From NCBI GenBank assembly GCA_013399855.1, contig VXAY01004360.1, positions 2,151,386 through 2,215,385 on the forward strand: 64,000 nt of DNA, read 5' to 3'. The notes beneath the pieces are model-generated. The model was not told the origin of the DNA. It was given only the letters and a program-made list of their open reading frames with translations, and did not search any database. This DNA comes from Oxyruncus cristatus. Taxonomy: Eukaryota > Chordata > Aves > Passeriformes > Cotingidae. Of the stretch, positions 50,880-62,470 are shown piece by piece (the stretch's first letter is position 1; every line of letters starts with the position of its first letter). The position numbers and the translations under genes are program-made.

Positions 50880-50919
50880 TGATCCTTATCATACTGGTAT
50901 GATCCTTATCGTACCATCA
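50880..50919. repeat. 20-bp direct duplication
   Basis: TGATCCTTATCATACTGGTA is followed directly by TGATCCTTATCGTACCATCA. The first 15 bases differ at one position; the rest has diverged. Confidence 0.75.
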
Positions 50920-52500
50920 TAGTGGTAAAACTTTCACTGACTTCAATAGCAACAGCAAAATCCAAGATAAAATGGCCCTCTAGAAGGAGCTAGAACGATG
51001 CCTTCAAGTGTTTTAAGATTATTTTTAATGACAAGGATAGTGCTTTGACCAAATGACTGGTAATCAGGAGCCCTGTATCCTGTTCCTGGAACAGAAAAGC
51101 ACATGCTTAAGGTTAAGGACATGTCTAATTGCTTTCCTGAATAGAACTGCTTTCTGGAATTGAAATTTATATTCTGAGCACTGTTCTCTGTGTCTTTGTC
51201 TTTATCAGTTGGGGCATTTTCTTGCTAAGTGACAGACATTCTTGCCATTGATGTCACAGTAATGTCATCTGGGCAACTCTGTGCAGGTCCAGGATCTTGG
51301 TGACTATCTTCATCGCTAAAACATATGACTTCATGCAGATATTGTGAAGTTAAATAATTTTGTTTGTTCTGGTATGTTGAGGATGAAGTGATATGTAAAT
51401 GCAAGGTTTTGCTGTGATATTGACATATCATTTCAGATGTGAAAGTCATTTGGCTTGCTAGGACTCCATTTCTCTAGTCTAGATGTAGTTATTAACTTCC
51501 AAAGGATCTATTTTGTCAAGAGTTGGGCACTTCCTCTGTAAATCCTAACTCTCTTCCTTTTCAAGGTGGAGGATGGGGTAATATTCTAGTGTAATGTTTT
51601 ATCAGCATCAATCTCTCAAAGTGCTTAGCAGTCTCTGTCTAAACTGAGGAGCAGTGAAAGAGGGAAGGGATGATGATTAATAGAGGAATATTTATGCACT
51701 TCAAGGCAAGATGAAAAGCTGGATTAATTAGCACAGATATAGAATTTGCTAAAATGATGTTGCCTTGTTCACATTGCTTTTGCACCCCCGGCATCTGAAA
51801 CCTGATTTCAGTCAATTGTTTTCTTCCAAAGAGCTGGAAGTCCCTGTTTTAAAGAAGTACATCGATTCTAGTCTCTTAATGGCACAAGCTACAAGCCTTA
51901 TCAAAAGAGCAAAAGTCCTGGCTTTTAGGATCTTCAGTCTGATCTTAACCCTTTTGGGAAGTTTGTGGCTGTGCCACATTTGAGGGTATTCTGAGCTCTT
52001 GCCTCTTTTCTCTTTAGCTTGGTTTATTGCACAAGGTGCTGGACTATGCTTAAATTGCTCTGTCCTTTCCTTCCACCTAAATGCAGAGCTCTGCCTGTAT
52101 GTCTGCTCCTTTGTACCTCCTGCTTTTCTTGTGGTCCTCAGTGAAGGACCAAGGGGGAGCCTTGAATCATGGTTGTGCTAACTTCCCACCACAATGCCCA
52201 GGCAGTTTTCACTGGCAGTGATGCTGACCAAAACACATTGTAATAATGAAGTAGAGACCCAAGTTACACAGGCAAGTTATAGCACAGGTCTACATTTGGA
52301 GCCTGAGGTAGCTAACCTGTTACAGTCTTCCACCCTCAGTGATGATCACTTATCACTCCAGGGATTTTAAACTGAGCACAGTGATTTTTAAAAATTGGCC
52401 ACAAGTTATAAAAATTATAAATGTGGAATGGTGCCTTGGTTTTAGCTACAGCAATGGGCTTGGAGGGCAGCCACAGTTCTGGAAAGGCCCTGATGTGGAA

Positions 52501-55500
52501 GGCAAGCAGATTCAGATCTGAATCTAAATTCCAGGACCTGCTTCCATTGAGACATGGCATGTGCTTGACGGAGCACTGAAACAGGAACTGAAAAAGTTAA
52601 TAAACTCTCTTTGTGTTTTTTTTCTGGCATTATCTCCACATTTAATTTCTTTTCACTGTTTGCATTTACAACACATTTGAAAGTCTGGCATTTTACAGTA
52701 ATATAATAAGAGTGGTAATTAGAGCAAACTGAAAGAATCCAAGCCAAAGTCAATAGTTACCTTTTTTTTCAGTCTTGTAAGCAGAAGCTTGTCAAGTTCA
52801 ACAAAGAAATTTTCTTCATAATAATTTATTACAACAGTTATGAAAACAAGATATCTCAGAAAATTAAACTTGCATCTTGCTTTCCAAAACTGATTTAGCA
52901 GGTTGAGGGAGAATAAACTGAAAGGGATTAAATATCCCCACAAAAAACACCCACTCCACAAACAAAAACACTAGATGAGATGATTGCAAAATTGTTCTCT
53001 ATTCACAGAAGAAAAATTGCCTTGCTGGGATTCATGCAATCTTCTCTGGCTCTTCTAGGAGAAGCTGGGCCTTGAGCAAAAACAGCTGTGCTGCTTGGGT
53101 GCCCGCATTGACAGGGTGCTGGGATACAGTAAGCTATGGACAACAGCAGAGGGGCCGTTACACCTGACAAAGGTACCAGTTTAAAAGATGGGGAATTTCA
53201 CAGGATGTTTGAGCATCTTGCAAAACGCTAACATCTAACAGGTAAGCTTATGGCCCTAATGCTGCACTTCAGCAAACATTAATATCGGCTGCTGTTAGCC
53301 AGGGGAAATACTTTGAGAGGCTCATTAGTTTAATTGGTCCCTGTCATCTAGTTAAAAAGGAGGAAAGAAGAAGTGTTCCTGACAAAGGCAGAGGCTCTGC
53401 GCAAGTGGTGTTTTGCTGCTGTAGCTCTGCTGTGTGCAGGCTGGCTAGCATGCCCTCACGTGGGGTGCATGCATCCATCACAGCCTCACCTTCCACTGGC
53501 ACAGGGCAACAGCAGGCAGCAATTCCCTGGCACAATTATGTGCCTGAAACACTACCATAGTAACCAGCTAGGATGTCAGCCACCATGGCACAGGTTTGGA
53601 GTTCCACCTGCCTGAATGTTATGGGCCTTTTCACTGTGGGCAGCCAGGGGTAATTCTGCTTCTTCACTACTTCTGAGGGTGAGAGGCTCACAAAGCTACT
53701 CATTTCTAGAATCATGTAAGCACAGCTGTGTGGAAGTCCAGATTCAGCAGTGACTGTTGCTGGAGGCTAGTTGTACCAGTGCCTTGGGAAGGCAAGGTAA
53801 GCCATGGACCTCTACTTTCTTATCTGTGGTATGGAGATAATATTTGCTTAGGAAAAAGCCTGTTTTGATACAGATGTGTACATCAGGAGCTCCTTCCAGG
53901 GAGGAAAGGCACTGCATGCAGGTGATTACACCTATTGATTACAGTGGTGAGAGAGGTGCCAACCAGGACTTATCACAGTACTGACTTGTGCTGGTCTAGG
54001 CTGTTCCTTGCTGAACCCAGCTAACAAATTCAATTGTACTGCTAAGATCTATGCAAATCTATTCCTGCAGGTGTCTTTGTTTCTTGTTTGTAGCCTTGGC
54101 TGCTGTGTGGTTGTACTGAAATTCTCTTCTGTTGCTGAACCCAAGTTAAATCTACTAAGGAAAAGTGTGTATTGTGCTTTTTAGATTGTTTAAAACCTGT
54201 GACAAAATTAAAAATACTGTTTTGGTTAATTGTTTTCATCCAAGAAACGTTGGCAGCTCCCCTGGGTCACTACAGCCGTTGCTTTTATGCTGTAAAACGT
54301 TTACTTTCCTAGAGCGAAAACGCACAGGATGTCATGTGACTCTACAGTTCCACACTGGTAAAGGCTATCTGTGCATTTATTTTTCTAAGCTAGTAAGCAA
54401 CAGTCACATTCACTGGAATAGTCTCAGAGATTTATTTCTACATTTATTCTTTCCATTGGTTTTTTTATTTGATGCTACAGGACTGATAACAACATTTTGT
54501 TCTTTTTGAATCATGCCCTCTTTCACTGTGCTGGTTAGCCTCTGCTTTTTCACAGAGCAAGTCAGCCAAGATAAGTCTTTCCTTTTGATTCTTGCAGGTT
54601 GTAAGGTCACTTCTGGTGGGTATGATTTGCTAATGAATTCATGCTCCATTTCTCAGCTGGCTGGTTCTGCAGGTAGGCTCGGACAAATACATTGACATTT
54701 GAATTTAAGGTGACATTGAGACGTAGGTAAAAATATTTGAGAATAGATTTAGAAACCTGTACAGTGCAAAAGAAGTATTAAGTAGAATAAATAAAAATAC
54801 TTTGATAACAAGAACAAGTATATGTGTTTGTGTATATGTATATATATATCTTCCTGTTAGAGATTACAAAGTTTATATAATTACATATATGTCAGCATCA
54901 GTCTGAGGGACTCCTCTGTGCTCCAAAGAAATGGGAAAAGTAAAAGACAAGGAAAGGAAGGGAAAGGGTATTATGTAGAAAGCAGCATTTCCAGTCTACT
55001 CATTCCTAATGATGTAGGAGGAGAGGGAGAGAGAGACTCACAGGGCCACAGTTTCATGTCATTTCCCAGGTGGACACAGAGGGTGGAACAGAGTGTGGGC
55101 GGAACTTAGTACATCACTCCCCCTCAAAGCACCAGCCAACCATACTGCGTCATTTGAGCCAGAGGAAGTCTAGTCTGGACCAATTTTACTACTCTTGAGA
55201 TAAGGAGAGACCAGAATTTGAATCCTGGATTTCGTTTGATCTTTCAGCACCACAACTATGCCTGAAACTGGGAAGGGATTCTAAAGGCAGGATTGCTCTG
55301 TGCCTAGAATGGCTTTTACAATTTTTGACTTGGGATCAGGAAATTTTGATTTGGTTCAGAAAACGTCAGTCCAACAGATGAGACAAGGGTAGGGGCTAAG
55401 ACACTGCAAGGGACTTCCATGTTGGCTGAATTTTCCAGTTTTGTCTTATACTGCCTCTGTGACTCAAGTTATTTCATCTATCCATGTCTCCATTCACTCT

Positions 55501-57631
55501 GCCATGAAACACAATGTGCAACACCATTTTTACTGTCATTTGGTTGTAAACAGCTCAGGAAAAAAAAGAAAAAGCTGTCTCATTATTTCCTTTGGCAATG
55601 GGTTCTCCACCCTTGCAGATGACTTTTGGTCTTCCACAGTGTTAATTAGAAATGATTAATGATCTAGTGGCTTTTTGAAAGACAACAGCATTGGGTGATC
55701 CTTGGTGTGTAAAGGTCTCTTGGATGATCCTTGGTATGCAGAGGTATCTTGGAGGTAGAAGAAACATAGGGATATCTGTGAGGGAAACTCCAAACTTCCC
55801 TTCAGCTTCCTCAGTGGTTCTGATCAACAGAGATTCTCATAATTCATCTAGCATATACCAGGAGTGTTCACCTCCTCCAAAATGCAAAATACAGCTTAAG
55901 TGCAGTGGTGAGAAGGCAGCGTGTCATGGATGGAACTGGGAAATTAGTTTTGACTCACTCCTCAACCAGAGGACATTCAAAACTACATTCACCAAGGAAA
56001 GTGTTCTGAATACCATGTGAGAGTGAGAGGTACTTTCTGCCTGACATGTTGAAGTTATTTTACTGCAAAAAGGAGAAATCCACAAAATGTACTGGGAGTG
56101 AAAGAGAGATGGAGAGAAGGGCATGGAAAAACAGGGTGTAACACTAGAGGTGAGAAAAGGGAGACAACAACAAAAGGGGAGACCAGTGCTTACTCTATAG
56201 GATCTTTCTATATATTATGTTAAATGCAAAGTCACTAATATATGCCACTGTCATCACTGCCACTCTTACCTAATCATATTTTTCTTTTTACCAGTCCTTT
56301 AAAGGAAACACAGAGGCCTGAATGAAAAACAAATTACAGGCTGTGCTTCAGGAACAGGCTCCAAACAACATGTCCCTCTTTTGTGCTGGTGAATAGTGCC
56401 ACACCAAGGGAAGATCCCTTTTTTTTAGTCTGTTTCTAGTTTCTAGTCCTCCATACAGAGTCCAGACAGGTTGTGAGAATCTGGCACTTAAAATGTAATT
56501 ATTGTTCTGCCCAATTTCTAGACACCAAGGGCTATTACAGGTTCCTAATCCTTACTATGGGATTAAACCTTAATCCCTTTACTCTGAGATTAAAGGTGTC
56601 TGAGTTTTCTGGAAAATCTCTGATATAAAACTGCCTTGGTTTTGTATAGAACACATCGCAGGTGTAGTTATTTAACAAAAACACCTCACAAAAATTAATT
56701 TCTTGCAACAACTGGCAATTCAATTCCTTTGCAATAATCTGCATGTAAACAGGCATGCAAAATCTCAATTTTTGTTTCTCTAATATCACAGTGTTTAGTA
56801 TGCGTTAAGGAATTTCAGCAGAGCATGAGATAACCTCCAGGAATGTGAAGTCCTTTGGGGTACTACATTTGTACTATCACTTAGGAACTAATTCCATTTT
56901 TTATGATCTTAGTAAGGTGTTCAAACTATGTTAATTATGTCGAATGCTTTGGTTGGTATTTAAACTGTTTTCTCTCCCTGTCAAATTGGTTGCCACTTTA
57001 ACTGTCCAAGTGTAAAAAACACAGTTGCAGAAGGGTTTGTATGTGGTAATGAGACACACTAATCTTTACCTGCTCATTCAATGTAGATCCAGAATTGTGT
57101 GTCTGAGATTAGTGTAATGAGGTACTCTTGCTTGGATTATGCAGGAGTACTGCATTTAAAAAAATGCAGGGAGATTAGTGTCAAAACTTCATTTAGTGGG
57201 TAATATCTTGAGGAGAGGCATCTTAGGTTCAAATTAGGGATAATTGCAATTAATTGAATGTAATTTAGACAGTAAAGTCTTTTAGAAATGATGGTCAGCA
57301 AATGAGTAATCCAATGCATCTAGCAGAGGGATTGTTGACTGCAAAGCAATTAATCTGAGGTTTCAGTGTCATTTATCTCTGCTTTCCACACAGAAAAGTG
57401 AACACAGAACTCCAATGACACACAATCTCAGGAAACAAGAAGGTACAGGGATTTTTTCATGATATTACCATTTTTTGACTGGCTTCTTGAGGCAGTCTTT
57501 ACTAAGAAAGTTAAGTTTTCATTCCTACTGGCACTTAACCGCAGTATCAGATCTCTTCTAAATAGTTTTTAAATGAGCTTGTTACCAAAATTAAAAGGTA
57601 CTTTTAAGCATGGAAATTATGTGCACATCAA
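52501..57631. other. Non-coding DNA with two CNE-like cores
   Basis: No gene or transposon recognised in about 5 kb. CNE-like stretches lie at about 53130-53345 and 56850-57400 (see findings). A two-copy 29-bp tandem repeat is at 55691-55748 and an AT-dinucleotide run at about 54829-54849. The 114-codon frame at 54165-54509 is unsupported. Confidence 0.5.
55691..55748. repeat. 29-bp tandem repeat, two copies
   Basis: Units start TTGGGTGATCCTTGG and TTGGATGATCCTTGG and match at 24 of 29 positions by eye. This is an older duplication than the one at 39359. Confidence 0.85.
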
Positions 57632-57809
57632 TGTATTTGTTTGATGTGGCAAGGTTTTGGTAGCAGCAGGGGCTACAGGGGTGACTTCTGACCGAAGCTG
57701 CTTGAAGCTTCCCCTGTGTTTTACAGAGCCAATGCCAGATGGCTCCAAGGTGCTCCAAGACTCAGTGGCCAAGGCCATCAGTGATGGTGGTAGCGCCTCA
57801 CTGATGGCA

Positions 57810-57817
57810 TACTTAAG
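57810..57817 (+). promoter_or_regulatory. TATA-like box of LTR copy 3
   Basis: TACTTAAG replaces the TATTTAAG of the other copies, at the same place after the GCGCCTC phrase. Confidence 0.45.
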
Positions 57818-58553
57818 AAGGAGGCAAAAATCTCTGCAACACCCTGCAAAACTGTAACTGCAACCAGAGAAGAGAGCAGTGAGACTATGCGAGAACCAAC
57901 TGTGCAGACACCATGGTCAATGAAGGGAGAGGAGGTGCTCCAGGTGTTGGAGCAGAAATTCGCCTGCAGCCCATGGTGCAGACCATTCTGAGGGAGCTGT
58001 GCCACTGCAGCCCATGGAGGTCCACAGGGGAGCAGAGATCCACCTGCAGCCCTTGAAGGACTCCACCCTGGAGCAGGCGGATGTTCAAAGGAGGCTGTGA
58101 TGATGTGGGAAGCCCACGATGGAACAGGCTACTGGCAGAACTTGTGGATACATTGGAGAGAGAGAGAAGCCCATGCTGGAGCAGGTTTGCTGGCAGGTCT
58201 TGTAACCCCATGGGGGACCCATGCTGAAGCAGCCTATTGCTGAAGGACTGCACCCATGTAAGGGACCCGTGATGGAGCAAATCATGAAGAACTGCAGCCC
58301 ATGAGAAGGACTCACATTGGAGAAGTTTGTGGAAGACTGTCTCCTGTGGGAGGGACCCCATACTGGAGCAGGGCAAGAGTATAAGAAGCTCTCTGTCTGA
58401 GGAGGAAGGAGTGTCAGGGACGTGTGATGAACTGACTACAGCCCCCATTCCCCAATCAGAAGCAAAGTTCAGCCTGGGAAAAAGGGAGGGGTAGGGGGAA
58501 GGAGTTTTAAGATTTTATTTTATTTCTCCTTATCTTACTCTAATTTGATTGGT

Positions 58554-58559
58554 AATAAA
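58554..58559 (+). terminator. Poly(A) signal of LTR copy 3
   Basis: AATAAA in TTGGTAATAAATCAAATTAA, about 166 bp before the LTR end. Confidence 0.6.
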
Positions 58560-58725
58560 TCAAATTAATTTGCCCATTACAGTAACTGGTGAGTGATCTA
58601 TCTCTGTCCTTTTCTCGACCCTCAGACCTTTTGGTATATTTTCTCTCCTCTTGTCTAGCTGAGATGGGGAGTGACAGAGTAGTTTTGGGAGGCACCTGAC
58701 ATCCCACCAGGGTAAACCCACCACA

Positions 58726-61700
58726 AACAATTTCTCTATTTAACCAGTGCTGATTAACAACAGCCTGATTGAAGGCCTATCAAGGTTAAAACTAGTTTTA
58801 TTCTTTTTATATCAGATAATTTTTTAGTCAGATTCATTAAGTGATCCATGTCTTCATGTGACAGGATAAGCACTTGTGCCAACACGTGGGAAAGGTTGGA
58901 AAAGAGTAACCAAGGACAGGGACAGTGGCATTCCTTTTCTATGGTATTGTCATCCTTGTATTTGCCCTCCTTGTCTATACTCAAAAGGACAAGCTGAAGT
59001 GCTCTGGCCCAGCCTATCCCATGGCTTGATGACAAGAGGGGTATTCTTTCTTATCCTGGAACATGTCAGATTTCTATTAGAACAAAAGGTTGAATGTGGG
59101 GTTCCTAAGCACACTGGACTGAAGATTAAGGGAGTATTAAACAAAACTGCAGAGAGCATGCAATGCCACAGACCTGCTCAATGTCTAGCTACGTCTTTCT
59201 TTACAGGCAATATTATATGCTATCAATAGCAGTTGGCTGGGATAAATACTTGAAATAGCCTCTAAATAGAAAGCTGGCAGCAATCAGTTGGATTTGTTAA
59301 AAAATAATGTCTCTCTGAGTTGCAAGGGGAAGGTGGGTTACTTGGTAAAGTTAAGGATTTAAGAAAAATCACAGGAAAAGAAGGTGAGATAAAATTACAG
59401 AGCCATAAAAATAGATGCCTAATCACTCATTTCTTTGTACCAACTCTACTGCAAAGAGTCCATAGTCAAGAAGAACTGGACTGTCTCTGTAAAGCAGGTA
59501 GTTATCAAAAGCTCTCTCATAACAGACACTCTTTGCAACTCGGCAAAGCATAATCAGAGAGGAAACAGAAGAAACCATCAAAAATCGGATGTTTTTCTGT
59601 CCCTTTTTCTCTTCCATTATGCTGCCCCTCAATACATTTGAAAGACTGGTGAACCAGATTTCTGAGAAAGGTGAAAAAGTGCAACATTGGCAAGCCAGAC
59701 AAGTATACAGTTATGTTTTTCATCAAGAGCAGCAACATAATGACATGTATTGAAAACATCCAACTGCATATGGTTCATCTGTAAATTGAATGTTCTTTCT
59801 TTTGACACCTAGTAACCAGGAAACAAAATACATTGCAGAGCCAAAAAACAATTACTTTTTTAGCACAGAGTCTCTCAAAGATACCTTGACTGATCTCAGC
59901 CAGGATCCAGGATCCCAGGAGATCATTTACAGTTCTTTGATAAGGAGAAAGTAAGTTGTCTTTGAAGAATTTACAGCATCGCCAGAACGATTGTTGGTTT
60001 TTTATAGTTTTTGGTTGCCTATTTTTCTGGCCTTTATGTTTGATTTCCTGAAAGTACAATTAAGAAGCTTTTGTTTGACAATTATTTCATCAATAATCAT
60101 GATTTTAAAGAATAGTGCCATTTACTGTTATACAAGTCGAACACCATATTATTGAATTCTTTCTTTTTAAGAAGTGTTTTATGCTGGGAGCCAGTGTTAA
60201 TTAGCATTCAACAAACCCAACTACCAGAAACATTGTCCCCGAGCTGAAATACAGATGATCTTCTGTAATACATGTGTAAACTGGTATTAGTGTCAGTTCC
60301 ATATAAACAGTAAAGCTAGACAAGAAATACAGCAAACATAAATTAATTAATGTTGATGATCTGCTCCAGTGTTACAGTAAAAGGAAAAAAACCTCTCTTT
60401 GTACACAGCCAGAACGTTCTGCCCTGGGCTGCACGTTCAGTTTGAAATGATGGGTTAAGAATCATTTACCATCTATACAAAACTATCTGGAGGCTTTCCT
60501 CTTTTTCTACTCATCTGCTTTCTGACACCAGCCTACGCCCAAGAATCAGCGAAAGATTTGGTATTCATTTATTTTAGATTTTGGAGCACAATACATTTTC
60601 AGTGGGTCCTGAAGTGCGTGACCTACATCACTGCAAAGTTTTTTACATCCCTCTGAACCCTTTTTATAGGGCAGTCCTGCATACAGAGTGACTGGAAGGA
60701 AGACTTGTGTAGGTGAGATGCGTTCCTTTCTTTGTTACTCTTCTGCTGGATTCTGGTAGAAAGTTGCATTCCTATTTCAATTCAGGCTTGACTCAGCTTA
60801 GTAGTCCTCATTTCACTGTGATAGTTTAACAAAATCTGAACTACTGTGTTCCATCTCAGAAGAAGATAGGTCGCAATCAGTATTGTGGGAGCATGAGGTC
60901 TTGGAGAAGGAAACAGGGAACACTGCTGGGGACTTAAGGACTATAAACTACAGGTGAGGGCAGAAGCAGGAGCAGTACAACAGAGGAAAATGGGGGAGAA
61001 GGACACCCTAGAGTAGGATAAAGTCTGCCCCACAACCTCACACTGAGCTCCTGTGTGCCCTCTTGTTGCCCCACCACCACTGGGGCAGTGCTGTGAGGGC
61101 GGCTGTGGCACAACCCCATGGCTTGGGCAAGCTCTGCAGCAGGGCACACTTGAGAACGGGGCTGCAGGAGAGCACCAGAAGATACAGCTGCTCCTGCTCA
61201 GTGAGCCCAGGTGCAAGGTCGCTGTGATGTCTCAGACTGGAAGGAGGTCCTGGAATTAGGCAGCCCAGTGTACAGGATTGGCACCAGGACTAGGAGAAAT
61301 AAGCTCTCTTGCCCCCGCCTCAAAAAAAATTAACTTTTCTCAATTCAAATTAGTGCATACCAGCTGCTTCATTAACAAACAGATAAAATGATGGGGAAAA
61401 AGTCAGAGGAAAACCTACCTGAAGCTGAAAGTGCTTTGTCTTGTTTTCTTTCTAGCTGGAGACCTGCTGGAATCCAGAGATGACATTAAACTTCCTTTTA
61501 GAAGAGGTAATTGAAAAGAAAAAGACAATCAAGGGATGAACAAATGAAGCCTTTTCTTACTGCTGTATGAATAAAAAATGTTATTAATAAGCCCTTTCAT
61601 TTCAGGCTTCCACTCTGCAGTCACACATTTTGAATGTATAACTGCACAGATGAAAATTTTTACCTCTTAAGTCCTTCACTGTAGTACAGATGTTTTTGAA

Positions 61701-62282
61701 AATAGGAAAAGGAAGCACTGAAGGCATGGACACAGAGTGACAGTGGGGATATAGATTTAATAAAAAACTCTTTAATAATGACTATTTTGTTTCTTAATTT
61801 CAGTATTTATATTGCATAACCAATTCTTTACTAAGAATAGCTGGTCTCATTTTGCTGTCTATTTTTTTCTGTATTTCAAGCTGAAGAAAAACCTGGACTC
61901 TCCACAGGCCTGAAAAATGAAAGCATCCACTTAGAAACTTTTTGAGGTTCTGCAGGAAGGGAAACAATAACATCTAGTGCTGTGTGTGGGCATTTGGGTT
62001 CTTTCAGCACTCACAAAATATCTGCAGGATGCAACCAGGATACCAGTCTCTTTTTGGGGAACTCTAGTCTCACAGAGGTATTCCATCAATGCTTATCATT
62101 CTGTCTCTTTGTTGATGGAGAGATATTCAATGAAAGGTAAATATTCACCTTCAAGGAGCTATCTACAGAAGAAGGACAGGATATGAGAAATTTTGAACAT
62201 CCAGCAGTGCATGGAAGGCCAAATGGTTCAGCTGTGGTGCTGCGGTCAGTAGGATATTGGAAACTAGAGCACCCATTGCCAG
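58726..62282. other. Non-coding DNA, no gene seen
   Basis: About 3.5 kb. A CNE-like stretch lies at about 60050-60400. A more GC-rich 330 bp at about 60930-61260 has overlapping open frames on both strands but no domain and few CpG. No transposon recognised. Confidence 0.5.
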
Positions 62283-62470
62283 TTGCAACCTGGCCTTAAA
62301 CACTTCCAGGGAAGGGGCATCCACAACTTCTCTGAGCAACTTGTTCCAGTGCCTCTTCACCCTCTCAGTAAAGCATTTCTTCCTAACATCTAATCTAAAC
62401 CTACTCCTGGTTTGAAGCCCTTCTTCTTTGTCCTTTCACCACATGCTCTTGTAAATAGTCTCTCTCCATC
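62283..62470 (-). mobile_element. CR1 LINE fragment
   Basis: Reverse-oriented CR1: CAACCTGGCCTTAAACACTT, then AACTTCTCTGAGCAACTTGT, TTCTTCCTAACATCTAATCT, and TAAATAGTCTCTCTCCATC. The minus frame at 62360-62163 reads KRHWNKLLREVVDAPSLEVF, the ORF2 C-terminus. The reversed 3' tail is missing, so the piece is truncated on both sides. Confidence 0.9.

Larger units (their letters stand above)
47526..52500. other. Non-coding AT-rich DNA, simple repeats only
   Basis: About 5 kb without gene or transposon. It holds TTTG-rich runs near 49300-49345 and 50020-50045, a Z-DNA-prone tract at 49537-49562, an AT-dinucleotide stretch at about 49817-49841, and a 20-bp direct duplication at 50880-50919. Open frames are short and without domains. 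Confidence 0.5.
57632..58725 (+). mobile_element. Solo ERV LTR, 1.1-kb GC-rich avian family (copy 3)
   Basis: The best-preserved copy of the long LTR. It begins TGTATTTGTTTGATGTGGCA and ends CAGGGTAAACCCACCACA, with TG...CA termini. It carries TACTTAAG (57810-57817) and AATAAA (58554-58559). The central 400 bp repeat the phrases CTGCAGCCCATGG, GGGACCC and TGGAGCAG in a loosely periodic way. The flanks ATCAA and AACAA match at four of five bases, consistent with a decayed 5-bp target-site duplication of an ERVL-type insertion. No internal retroviral genes are present, so it is a solo LTR. The antisense strand is open for 187 codons (58448-57885), in the same frame as in copies 1 and 2. Family name (TguLTR5-like) is from memory. 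Confidence 0.88.

Noticed and set aside
54165..54509. 114-codon plus-strand open frame
   Set aside because: Hydrophobic and aromatic composition of AT-rich chance sequence; no family recognised.
55080..55300. Suspected repeat from its GC content and GGCGGAACTTAG-like wording
   Set aside because: No match to CR1, the LTR families here or any repeat I recognise, and no termini.
60930..61260. Possible CpG island or gene start
   Set aside because: GC is raised locally but CpG is sparse and the overlapping open frames have no domain.
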